NCBI GenBank assembly: GCA_002429315.1
Contig: DIZC01000086.1
Coordinates: forward strand, 19,262-30,066
Length of the DNA: 10,805 nt
Source: Alphaproteobacteria bacterium UBA6038
GTDB taxonomy: Bacteria; Pseudomonadota; Alphaproteobacteria; Micropepsales; Micropepsaceae
Reading direction: 5' to 3'
A model generated the notes under the pieces. It made no database searches. It was not told where the DNA came from and saw only the letters and a list, made by a program, of their open reading frames with translations. The stretch's first letter is position 1. Every line of letters begins with the position of its first letter. Positions 1 through 5,508 of this stretch are shown here, piece after piece. The position numbers and the translations under genes are program-made.

Positions 1-1
1 G

Positions 2-745
2 GTGCGCATCGACATGAGCGAGTTCATGGAGAAGCACTCGGTGGCACGGCTGATCGGCGCCCCACCGGGCTATGTCGGTTATGAGGAAGGCGGCGTGCTC
101 ACGGAAGCGGTGCGGCGGCGGCCGTATCAGGTGATCCTGTTCGACGAGGTGGAGAAGGCGCACCACGACGTGTTTAACGTCCTGCTGCAGGTGCTCGACG
201 ACGGACGCCTGACGGATGGGCAGGGCCGCACAGTCGATTTCCGCAACACGGTAATCATCCTCACCTCCAACCTCGGCACCGAATTCCTGGCGGTAGGCGA
301 GGGCGCGGAGTCGCCGCAGCAGCGGGCGCAAGTGATGGGAGCCGTCAGATCGCACTTCCGGCCCGAATTCCTGAATCGCTTGGACGAGATCATTCTGTTT
401 CACCGGCTGTCGCGCCGTGACATGGATCGCATCGTAGACATTCAGATCGAACGTCTTCAGAAGCTGCTGGCGGATCGCAAGATCGAGATCGCTCTGGACA
501 ACAAGGCGCGCGAATGGCTGGCGCAGGCTGGTTACGATCCGGTGTACGGCGCGCGTCCGCTGAAGCGCGTCATCCAGCGCCGCCTCCAAGACCCGCTCGC
601 GGAGCTCCTGCTCGAGGGCAAGATCTCCGATGGTTCCAAGATAAAGGTCAGTGGAGGCAAGAACGGCCTGACGATAGACGGCCACAGCTTCGATATCGCA
701 GACGACATCCTCGAACCGGAGGCGCCCAGCCATGCGATCCATTAA
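2..745 (+). CDS. clpB: ATP-dependent chaperone ClpB, C-terminal part (5' end outside window)
   Basis: This is the C-terminal end of the Hsp100 disaggregase ClpB, a cytoplasmic hexameric AAA+ ATPase that works with DnaK to pull proteins out of aggregates. The visible 247 residues cover most of the second nucleotide-binding domain. In order they show the pore loop in GAPPGYVGYEEGG (about residues 19-31), Walker B VILFDEVEKAH (44-54), sensor 1 TSN (88-90), an arginine finger in EFLNRLDE (R126) and the sensor 2 motif GARPLKR (183-189), then the short acidic C-terminal tail usual for ClpB. The GTG at base 2 is an internal valine codon, so the gene continues upstream of the window. No frame damage is seen. 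ClpA or ClpC could share the AAA core, but the tail and the lack of a ClpP-binding loop favour ClpB. Confidence 0.95.
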   Translation: MRIDMSEFMEKHSVARLIGAPPGYVGYEEGGVLTEAVRRRPYQVILFDEVEKAHHDVFNVLLQVLDDGRLTDGQGRTVDFRNTVIILTSNLGTEFLAVGEGAESPQQRAQVMGAVRSHFRPEFLNRLDEIILFHRLSRRDMDRIVDIQIERLQKLLADRKIEIALDNKAREWLAQAGYDPVYGARPLKRVIQRRLQDPLAELLLEGKISDGSKIKVSGGKNGLTIDGHSFDIADDILEPEAPSHAIH

Positions 746-771
746 CTGCCGCAAGCTAGGCTGAGCGGCAG
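746..771 (+). repeat. Inverted repeat between clpB and the methyltransferase gene
   Basis: CTGCCGC (746-752) and GCGGCAG (765-771) form a perfect 7-bp inverted repeat with a 12-base loop. It starts on the base after the clpB stop and ends 7 bases before the next start codon. No run of T follows, so it is not a classical intrinsic terminator. As RNA it would fold over the region where the ribosome binding site of the next gene should be. It could be a 3'-end stabiliser for the clpB message or a damper of downstream translation. The role is inferred. Confidence 0.5.
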
Positions 772-778
772 AAGCGCT

Positions 779-1636
779 ATGGCGAAGCGGCGTGGCCTGT
801 CGTTTTCGAAATTGTTGGGCAGTGGCGTCGGCCTAGCGGGCCGGGGGATCACCATGCTCTTGGGACGCCGGGTCGGCACGCGGGCGGCGGCGCAGGCGGC
901 AGCGAAACTGATGCCGGTCGTCACAGTGCAGACGCCGCGCGGTGACGTGAGATTCTGGTGCGCCAGCCCGACGAGCGCCAAACGCGCGGTCGCCTTCATG
1001 CAGCACGAACCGGATACCAGAAGCTGGATCGAAGCCTATGTTAGACCCGGTGACCATCTATGGGATGTGGGCGCCAACGTCGGCGCTTACACCCTGTACG
1101 CATGCCTCACCCCGGACGTCACCGTCACGGCGTTCGAGCCGGTTGCCGGGACGTTTGCCATTCTTGCCCGCGACATCGAGGTGAACGGTCTGGGCGCGCG
1201 CGCGGTGCCACTGTGCCTCGCGCTTTCTAATGCCAATGGCATTGTGCCGATCTACCTTTCCAGCCTGGAACCCGGTGCGGCCATGCATGCGCTGCAGCAG
1301 CCGGAGAACGTTCGCGGGAAATTCGATGCCGCGGGGGTTCAGCACATCGTGGCGATGCGGGGCGACGGCGTGTGCAAAGACCTGCGCCTGCGCGCTCCGG
1401 ACCATGTGAAGATTGACGTTGATGGCCACGAGTTGCGGGTGATCGAGGGGTTGGGCGGTCTTTTGCAGCTCATCCGCACGATCTGGATCGAAATGGTGGA
1501 CGCGGCCGATCAATCGGGCGAGAACGCGCGCATCCGGGACTTCCTTGCCACGCACGGTTTCTCCGAGGAGCCGTTTGCCCCGGCGCAAGAAGGCCGAAAC
1601 CGGCTGTTCGTGAATCGAAGCCTAAGCGCGACCTAG
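779..1636 (+). CDS. FkbM family SAM-dependent methyltransferase
   Basis: This encodes a 285-residue class I methyltransferase of the FkbM family, whose members O-methylate sugars and other small molecules. The SAM-binding motif I is DVGANVGAYT (residues 96-105). An acidic residue ends strand 2 (E120 in TAFEPV) and would bind the ribose hydroxyls. The family hallmark KIDVDGHELRVIEG is at 211-224. The N-terminal 45 residues are basic and show no clear domain. The ATG at 779 has only a weak ribosome binding site; the in-frame ATG at 854, preceded by a G-rich stretch, is an alternative that would leave the domain intact. The gene lies 33 bases after clpB, so it may be read through from it, but no functional link is apparent. 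The substrate cannot be deduced. Confidence 0.88.
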   Translation: MAKRRGLSFSKLLGSGVGLAGRGITMLLGRRVGTRAAAQAAAKLMPVVTVQTPRGDVRFWCASPTSAKRAVAFMQHEPDTRSWIEAYVRPGDHLWDVGANVGAYTLYACLTPDVTVTAFEPVAGTFAILARDIEVNGLGARAVPLCLALSNANGIVPIYLSSLEPGAAMHALQQPENVRGKFDAAGVQHIVAMRGDGVCKDLRLRAPDHVKIDVDGHELRVIEGLGGLLQLIRTIWIEMVDAADQSGENARIRDFLATHGFSEEPFAPAQEGRNRLFVNRSLSAT

Positions 1637-1647
1637 TCTAGTCGCGC
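1626..1647. terminator. Hairpin spanning both stop codons of a convergent gene pair
   Basis: GCGCGAC (1626-1632) and GTCGCGC (1641-1647) form a perfect 7-bp stem with an 8-base loop. The loop contains the TAG stops of both convergent genes, which are separated by one base. The G:C-rich stem would form in either transcript, so a bidirectional terminator or 3'-end stabiliser is plausible. Neither side has a U tract, so intrinsic termination would be weak and the call is tentative. Confidence 0.45.
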
Positions 1648-3272
1648 ATGGCGCGCAATTCGCCGCCGCCTTCCGCCACTTTGCTCTGAAGCGGTATGGA
1701 CGCGAGTTCCGTGTCCACATGCAGGCGCTCGACGAGGAAGTCACGCAAATCGTGGCCGAGAAGCCTGCGGCCGGTGGCCACTTTTACTGCGGCGGGATTC
1801 ACCTGCACGTTGTTCACGCGGATTTCGTAGTGAAGGTGCGGCCCGGTCGACATGCCGCTGTTGCCGCTATAGGCGACCACCTGTCCCTGCCGCACACGCG
1901 AGCCGACGTGGATGCCCGGAGCGAAGCGCGAGAGATGGCCGTACGCGGTCGAGTAGCCGTTCTGATGGTTCACCATCATGAAATTGCCATAGCCGCCGAG
2001 CCGGCCTTCCTGCTGAATGACACCTGAGCCGGCCGCCATCACCGGTGTTCCGATCGGGACGCCGAAATCGACGCCCTTGTGCATGCGGCTGTAGCCGAGG
2101 ATCGGGTGGAAGCGCATGCCGAAACCGGAGGTGATGCGCGCGCCATCCACCGGCGTTTTCATGAGCATGCTGCGCGCGCTCTGGCCGCGCGCATCGAAAT
2201 AATCGGCCGTGTCGCCGTTCGGTTTGTACCGATAGAGTGCGAACGACCGGCCGCCGAGATTCAGCGCGGCATAGGCAATATCGCCTTCCTTCGCCGGCTG
2301 GCCATCCGGCGTGTAATAGTAATTGTAGAGCACTTCGAACGAATTTCCGGGCTTCAGGTCGCGCTGAAAGTCCACTTCGTACGAGAACATGTGGATCATC
2401 TTGACGACCACGTCGGCCGGAATGCCGGCCTGCATGGCGGCAAGATAAAGGCTCGAATCGATCGTGGCGCCGGCGCGGTGATAACGCGCTTCGAGCGTCT
2501 GGTGCACGTCCTTGGCGGTGAACAGGCCATTGGCACCGCGGGCGATGGTGATCTCGTGATCGACGGCCGGCGAATAGGCGAGCGAGAGGAGCTTGCCGAC
2601 CGGCGTGGCGGGGACGTTTTCAAGCGTTCCGTTTCCCGAATCGTCGTCGCTCAGCGAATCCGCGGACTGCGCCGGCGGCGTGTAGGTGATCTGCGCGACC
2701 GGCTGATCGGGGACGGTGGTGAAGGAGATGTCGAAGGTCTCTCCCGCGCGCACCGCCTTGGGATCGTAGACGCGCGCCAGCGCCAGGATGACGGCATTGG
2801 CGTCCTCCTGCGAGACACCGGCATCCGTCAGCGCACCCACCAATGTATCGCCGCGGTCGAGCGTTATGGTCCGCGTGTCGGTTCCGGAGTTGTCGTCCTT
2901 GCCGCCGCGCTCGTCGGCCAAGGCATTGTCGAGGGAAGCGGGCGCGTTGCCCAGCGTCGCATTGGATTCGACCAGGCTGCCGTTCGGTCCCAGGCCGCCA
3001 TAGCTGAAGTTTCCGAGATTGGCGTGCCCGGCGAGCTTGAGGAACAACTGATACGGCATCAGGGCGCGATCGCGCGCAGGATTGTAGCCATGGCCATCGG
3101 GCATCAGACCCGCGGCGAGCCACGCGACTGAGCCGGCAATCAACGCCGTGACCGAGGTCGAGACCACCGCCCAACGGCCGTCGCTGCTGGAAAGCACCTG
3201 TCCTGCGACGCTGGTTGAGCGCCGCCAGCCGTTCAAAAGATCCGCGATGCCGGTTGCGCTGTGACGCTCCAC
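1638..3272 (-). CDS. Membrane-anchored M23 (LytM-type) peptidoglycan endopeptidase
   Basis: The product (544 residues from the chosen start) is probably an inner-membrane-anchored zinc endopeptidase that cuts peptide cross-links in periplasmic peptidoglycan. A transmembrane segment lies at about 34-56. An OapA/LysM-like region (ITLDRGDTLVGALTDAGV, about 136-153) follows, then a long linker domain and the M23 domain at about 375-500. The zinc and catalytic residues are all present: H398 and D402 in HKGVD, H446 in YGHLS, and H479/H481 in PHLHYE. It should therefore be an active enzyme, not a degenerate NlpD or EnvC-type activator. I chose the GTG at 3272 because AGGAG sits 5 bases upstream of it. 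The frame stays open to an ATG at 3365 and a TTG at 3377, but the promoter proposed here overlaps those starts. The gene is convergent with the methyltransferase gene and downstream of the PadR operon, behind hairpins. Confidence 0.9.
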   Translation of the reverse strand: MERHSATGIADLLNGWRRSTSVAGQVLSSSDGRWAVVSTSVTALIAGSVAWLAAGLMPDGHGYNPARDRALMPYQLFLKLAGHANLGNFSYGGLGPNGSLVESNATLGNAPASLDNALADERGGKDDNSGTDTRTITLDRGDTLVGALTDAGVSQEDANAVILALARVYDPKAVRAGETFDISFTTVPDQPVAQITYTPPAQSADSLSDDDSGNGTLENVPATPVGKLLSLAYSPAVDHEITIARGANGLFTAKDVHQTLEARYHRAGATIDSSLYLAAMQAGIPADVVVKMIHMFSYEVDFQRDLKPGNSFEVLYNYYYTPDGQPAKEGDIAYAALNLGGRSFALYRYKPNGDTADYFDARGQSARSMLMKTPVDGARITSGFGMRFHPILGYSRMHKGVDFGVPIGTPVMAAGSGVIQQEGRLGGYGNFMMVNHQNGYSTAYGHLSRFAPGIHVGSRVRQGQVVAYSGNSGMSTGPHLHYEIRVNNVQVNPAAVKVATGRRLLGHDLRDFLVERLHVDTELASIPLQSKVAEGGGELRAMRD

Positions 3273-3348
3273 GCCCACTCCTGTCCATCGTGCCGGCGGG
3301 AGATCGACCCCAGCCCACCGTTGCGCTCGCCCAAACGGGCGCGCACGA

Positions 3349-3377
3349 TTTATTGTGCCAGACATGTGACGCGTCAA
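3349..3377 (-). promoter_or_regulatory. Candidate sigma-70 type promoter of the M23 peptidase gene
   Basis: Read leftward, TTGACG (bases 3377-3372) is a five-of-six match to the -35 consensus. A 17-base spacer follows, then AATAAA (3354-3349), which matches four of six -10 positions. Transcription would start near 3342, about 70 bases before the GTG at 3272 and after the ATG at 3365. This supports the shorter start of the peptidase gene. It is a motif match only. Confidence 0.45.
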
Positions 3378-3452
3378 CCGTTACGGGCGCGTTAACGATC
3401 GAATTTGATCGATTCTGGGACAGGCGCCCCTTTCATCGCGGTGCGTCGCAAG

Positions 3453-3472
3453 CGCAGGGCCAGCGCCCTGCG
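3453..3472. repeat. 8-bp perfect hairpin downstream of the PadR/HAAS operon
   Basis: CGCAGGGC (3453-3460) and GCCCTGCG (3465-3472) pair perfectly around a CAGC loop. It is the second of two tandem hairpins in the gap between the HAAS-type gene and the M23 gene. It may be a back-up terminator of the leftward operon or a boundary element protecting the M23 promoter. No U tract follows on either strand. Confidence 0.4.
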
Positions 3473-3484
3473 GGCGAGAAGGGA

Positions 3485-3510
3485 AATGCGCCGCAAAACT
3501 GCGGCGCATT
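3485..3510 (-). terminator. Likely terminator of the PadR/HAAS operon
   Basis: AATGCGCCGC (3485-3494) and GCGGCGCATT (3501-3510) form a perfect 10-bp stem with a 6-base loop, extendable by two G:C pairs past one bulged A. Read leftward it begins 18 bases after the stop codon of the HAAS-type gene and is followed by TTTCCCTTCTC, a pyrimidine-rich tail with a short U run. The position and stem strength fit an intrinsic terminator, although the U tract is imperfect. Confidence 0.65.
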
Positions 3511-3527
3511 CCGGCCTTCGTTAAGGT

Positions 3528-4436
3528 CTACAGTCTGACGAGGAGCAGTTCGGCGATTCGCCCGTGCAACCAGCCGACGCCGCGGGCGATATGCAGCATC
3601 ACGAAGAACAGAAGGATGCCCACGATCGCCGAGAGAGCGAGGCCGGGTGCGGTGTGAAAGAGGTGCTCGAGCCACGGCACATCGCTGATCTGGATATCCG
3701 AACGGCCGGTGATGAGGCTCCAGATCGAACCCAGCGTGAGGCCGAGGGACAGTGCGATTCCCGTGACCGCGATCACAAAATAGGCCACGCCGAGCGGCAG
3801 CATCAGCGCGAGGTAGAACATGGTCGACCACGTGCGGACGTCGATCAGGGCCTCCTTGATTTGTGTCCAGATCGTTTCGTCGGCGGCGGTGGCCGGGGGC
3901 AGCCTTCGGGGCATGCGCACCGACAGCAGGCCCTCGACGATCCGCCCCTCGACGTGCCCGAGGACGCGGCACACGCCGATGAACAGCAGCGCAAACGGAA
4001 TCCCGATGATGAGAATGAACAGGCCGATGCTGAGCGAGAGCCCGGTTACCACCACGGTGAAATAGAAGATGCCGGTCACCAGGGACAGCAGCATGTACAT
4101 CAACGCGCCATAGGCCTTGGGATCGCGCACGATGTTGAAGAAACCGTAGCGCGATGCGCGCGGCTCTTCGGATTTGGGGAACGGCCCTGAAATAGCGGCC
4201 TCCATCGATTTATACTCCTCTGCAATTTCCTCCGGCGTTCCGTACGTCTCGACCACCTGGGCGAGCACGTCGGCTTCGCTCGTCCCGGGGTTCATCGCGA
4301 TCTCGTTGTTCAGATGCTCTTCGCAATCGGCGAGCGCATCGCTGATCAGGCCGGGCTTGCACCCTTGCGCCTTCATCGCGCGCGCGAGCGCGTCGAGGTA
4401 GGAGCGGACGGTGTCAGGCGGACGGTCTTGCTTCAT
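3528..4436 (-). CDS. HAAS-domain membrane protein with duplicated sensor-type TM unit
   Basis: This is a 302-residue membrane protein. The first 80 residues are soluble and resemble the HAAS/DUF1700 domain that often accompanies PadR regulators (DALADCEEHLNNEI at about 33-46, then YGTPEEIAEEY at 65-75). Five hydrophobic segments follow, at about 108-131, 133-155, 203-226, 228-243 and 264-285, arranged as two related halves. YFTVVVTGLSLSIGL in the first matches YFVIAVTGIALSLGL in the second, and GRIVEGLLSVRM matches GRIAELLLVRL. This layout resembles the putative sensor family PF13796. The ATG at 4436 has GGGAG about 6 bases upstream and lies inside the end of padR (23-base overlap), so the two genes are probably translationally coupled. 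It is likely a membrane partner or target of the PadR protein. The ligand and mechanism are unknown. Confidence 0.8.
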   Translation of the reverse strand: MKQDRPPDTVRSYLDALARAMKAQGCKPGLISDALADCEEHLNNEIAMNPGTSEADVLAQVVETYGTPEEIAEEYKSMEAAISGPFPKSEEPRASRYGFFNIVRDPKAYGALMYMLLSLVTGIFYFTVVVTGLSLSIGLFILIIGIPFALLFIGVCRVLGHVEGRIVEGLLSVRMPRRLPPATAADETIWTQIKEALIDVRTWSTMFYLALMLPLGVAYFVIAVTGIALSLGLTLGSIWSLITGRSDIQISDVPWLEHLFHTAPGLALSAIVGILLFFVMLHIARGVGWLHGRIAELLLVRL

Positions 4437-4803
4437 AAACCGCTCCCTGCGCTTGCAGCGCGTCGTCCACGAATTCGCGCATGTCCTTCCAGGCGCCCTG
4501 CCATTCGAACAGCGCCCGGCGGCCTTCGTCGGTGATGCTGTAGTAGCGGCGCGGCGGCCCGAACGCCGAGGCCTCGACCCGGCTCTCCAGCAGCCCCAGC
4601 TGGTTCAGCGAGCGCAGGACGGGGTAGATAGCCCCCTGCTTGAAGATCAGCCCGCCTTCGCCTTCGGCCTTCACCGCTTTGGCGATTTCGTACCCATACA
4701 TCTCCCGGCCGGCGCGGGCGAGCACCGCCAGGAGCACGAGCGAGGACAGCCCGGCCATCAGTTCCTTACGGAATTTGCGCGTATATGTCGTTTCCTGTGC
4801 CAC
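4414..4803 (-). CDS. PadR family transcriptional regulator
   Basis: This is a 129-residue PadR-type winged-helix repressor. The DNA-binding part is recognisable from MYGYEIAKAV (35-44), the recognition-helix region FKQGAIYPVLRSLNQLGLLESR (54-75) and the wing PPRRYYSITDEGRRAL (83-98). A short dimerisation helix completes the protein. The start is a GTG at 4803. A poorly placed GGGAGG lies about 20 bases upstream and AAGG lies nearer. An in-frame ATG at 4758 with AAGGA just upstream is an alternative, but it would cut off part of helix 1 (FRKEL). The gene overlaps the downstream HAAS-type gene. A promoter embedded in a perfect inverted repeat lies just upstream, which suggests autoregulation. 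The inducer is unknown. Confidence 0.92.
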   Translation of the reverse strand: MAQETTYTRKFRKELMAGLSSLVLLAVLARAGREMYGYEIAKAVKAEGEGGLIFKQGAIYPVLRSLNQLGLLESRVEASAFGPPRRYYSITDEGRRALFEWQGAWKDMREFVDDALQAQGAVYEARPSA

Positions 4804-4833
4804 AGACCGCGCCTTGTTCCGCCTCCCTACTAT

Positions 4834-4863
4834 TACGAACTTCTATCTAGCACGAAGTTCGTA
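4834..4863. promoter_or_regulatory. Putative PadR operator (inverted repeat)
   Basis: TACGAACTTC (4834-4843) and GAAGTTCGTA (4854-4863) form a perfect 10-bp inverted repeat with a 10-base centre. The outer flanks add partial symmetry (12 of 14 positions). Its centre-to-centre spacing is about two helical turns, which suits a dimeric winged-helix protein. It lies 30-60 bases before the padR start and encloses the proposed -10 box, so a bound repressor would block RNA polymerase. The assignment to PadR is inferred from position. Confidence 0.72.
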
Positions 4864-4871
4864 CTATGCAA
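4844..4871 (-). promoter_or_regulatory. Candidate promoter of the padR operon
   Basis: Read leftward, TTGCAT (4871-4866) and TAGATA (4849-4844) are separated by 16 bases and resemble -35 and -10 boxes. The -10 box lies exactly in the centre of the inverted repeat at 4834-4863. Transcription would start near 4837, leaving a leader of about 30 bases before the GTG start. Confidence 0.55.
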
Positions 4872-4906
4872 GGGTCCCCTGCAGTGGAGTGCCAACTATT
4901 TTTGTT

Positions 4907-4972
4907 CCCGCCCACCACAAGATGTTGTGGGTGGTATCCAGCGTAAGCAGTCGAAGTACGGACGCTGGCGGG
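4907..4972. repeat. Compact three-helix inverted-repeat element
   Basis: Three stems tile this segment without gaps of more than 3 bases. CCCG (4907-4910) pairs with CGGG (4969-4972). CCACCACAA (4912-4920) pairs with TTGTGGGTGG (4925-4934), leaving one bulged G and a GATG loop. CCAGCGT (4938-4944) pairs with ACGCTGG (4962-4968). The first arm also contains the palindrome-like CCACAAGATGTTGTGG, which resembles the core of NrdR boxes (CACWA-N-AT-N-TWGTG). It sits upstream of the padR promoter. Whether it acts as RNA, as DNA operators or as a mobile repeat is unknown. Confidence 0.45.
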
Positions 4973-5023
4973 TCATTCCGCTACGGTCCGGCAAAGTTCC
5001 CATTCGAACCTCCGGAAATTGAT

Positions 5024-5037
5024 GGGGGGTACCCCCC
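5024..5037. repeat. 14-base perfect palindrome GGGGGGTACCCCCC
   Basis: Six G, TA, six C: a fully self-complementary stretch in the gene-free region. It has no loop, so it cannot form an RNA hairpin without breaking central pairs. It may be a protein site or chance within a G/C-skewed segment. Runs like this are prone to slippage and sequencing error. Confidence 0.5.
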
Positions 5038-5140
5038 GGGGCCGGACCGCCGGGCTCCGCTGAAACCCCCACCACGCCCCCGCAGGCCAGCCTGCCACGC
5101 GCGAGCCGAAACGGGGAGATCGCGCAACGGAATTGTTTGT

Positions 5141-5168
5141 AAAAAAAGGGGGGGAGGGGGTCCCCCCC
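5141..5168 (-). terminator. Strong intrinsic terminator, minus strand
   Basis: Read leftward this is seven G, the loop ACCCCCT, seven C, then seven T (5147-5141). A 7-bp all-G:C stem with a 7-base loop directly followed by a T7 tract is a textbook Rho-independent terminator. No protein gene ends here, so it implies an unannotated leftward transcript starting to the right, or the end of read-through from elsewhere. Confidence 0.6.
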
Positions 5169-5276
5169 GGGTCTTTCCGGGTGGCGAATGGAGTTGTTCG
5201 GTTTGTTTGACGAAAAAATTGATCCTCCTCGCCTCTCGGCGTGGCGTGAGAGTTTGGGCCAAGGCAGGTCGCACGT

Positions 5277-5292
5277 CCTCCCGCAAGGGAGG
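5277..5292. repeat. Small hairpin with GNRA-type loop
   Basis: CCTCCC (5277-5282) and GGGAGG (5287-5292) pair around GCAA, a GNRA tetraloop if transcribed rightward. An outer CACGT (5273-5276 plus neighbour) and ACGTG partly extend it with an asymmetric bulge. It lies inside the candidate leftward small RNA, where the loop would read UUGC. Confidence 0.4.
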
Positions 5293-5424
5293 GGGAAACG
5301 TGGCTGTGCGCGCAAGACACGCGACGAGCGAATGTGGGATCGGCGGTTTCGTTCATGGGCGCGATTATACGGCCGTTTCTGCTGTGGTAACGCTGCGCGA
5401 TGCGAATAATTCTAGCGCCTTGAA

Positions 5425-5489
5425 CGGCAACGGTTTTTCCGAACAGCGCTGGTGAACAAGCGGTAAGCGCCCACCCGGACCCGTTGCCG
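5425..5489 (+). promoter_or_regulatory. Leader inverted repeat abutting a ribosome binding site
   Basis: CGGCAACGG (5425-5433) and CCGTTGCCG (5481-5489) are perfect 9-bp complements. Between them AGCGCT (5445-5450) can pair with AGCGC (5466-5470), giving a nested stem. The right arm ends one base before the AAGGAG ribosome binding site (5490-5495) of the small-protein gene. Folding could affect translation starting at 5501 or 5509. The function is inferred. Confidence 0.4.
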
Positions 5490-5508
5490 AAGGAGCCGAC
5501 ATGGAGCG

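Larger units (their letters stand above)
5141..5357 (-). ncRNA. Candidate small RNA, about 215 nt
   Basis: The boundaries come from a TATAAT box at 5369-5364 (read leftward), which would start RNA near 5357, and from the G7/C7 + T7 terminator ending at 5141. The -35 region is poor (TTACCA only 15 bases upstream). Inside is a 6-bp hairpin (5277-5292). An ATG lies at the predicted start (5356) and opens a 127-codon frame, but that frame has no protein-like character and runs past the terminator, so I favour a non-coding RNA. It matches no RNA family I can recognise (not tRNA, SRP, tmRNA, RNase P or a known riboswitch). Confidence 0.3.
4872..5500. other. Gene-free, structure-rich intergenic region
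   Basis: No protein gene is supported in this stretch. The open frames on both strands have low-complexity compositions rich in Pro, Arg and Gly, lack sensible ribosome binding sites and read through homopolymer runs. What can be seen is a foldable block at 4907-4972, the fully self-complementary GGGGGGTACCCCCC at 5024-5037, G/C homopolymer runs at 5148-5168, a small hairpin at 5277-5292, a minus-strand TATAAT at 5364-5369 and a leader inverted repeat at 5425-5489. It separates the PadR operon from the lower-G+C island. Confidence 0.6.

Noticed and set aside
2079..3131. A 350-codon open frame on the plus strand
   Set aside because: It lies antisense to the M23 peptidase gene, whose catalytic motifs are complete. 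Its Arg/Ala/Gly/Val-rich translation is typical of the shadow frame in G+C-rich DNA.
4912..4934. NrdR box controlling a nearby gene
   Set aside because: There is only one site, no ribonucleotide reductase gene is present, and the symmetry is explained equally well by the larger fold.
5000..5012. GGTTCGAAT on the minus strand, like a tRNA T-loop
   Set aside because: The flanking bases do not form a T-stem, and no anticodon arm, acceptor stem or CCA is present.
4973..5356. A 127-codon minus-strand frame starting at the predicted RNA start
   Set aside because: It has low protein character, runs through homopolymers and the T7 terminator, and shows no recognisable motif.
4640..5455. A 271-codon plus-strand frame
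   Set aside because: It overlaps padR and its promoter, has no ribosome binding site and no domain, and is Ser/Arg/Pro-rich.
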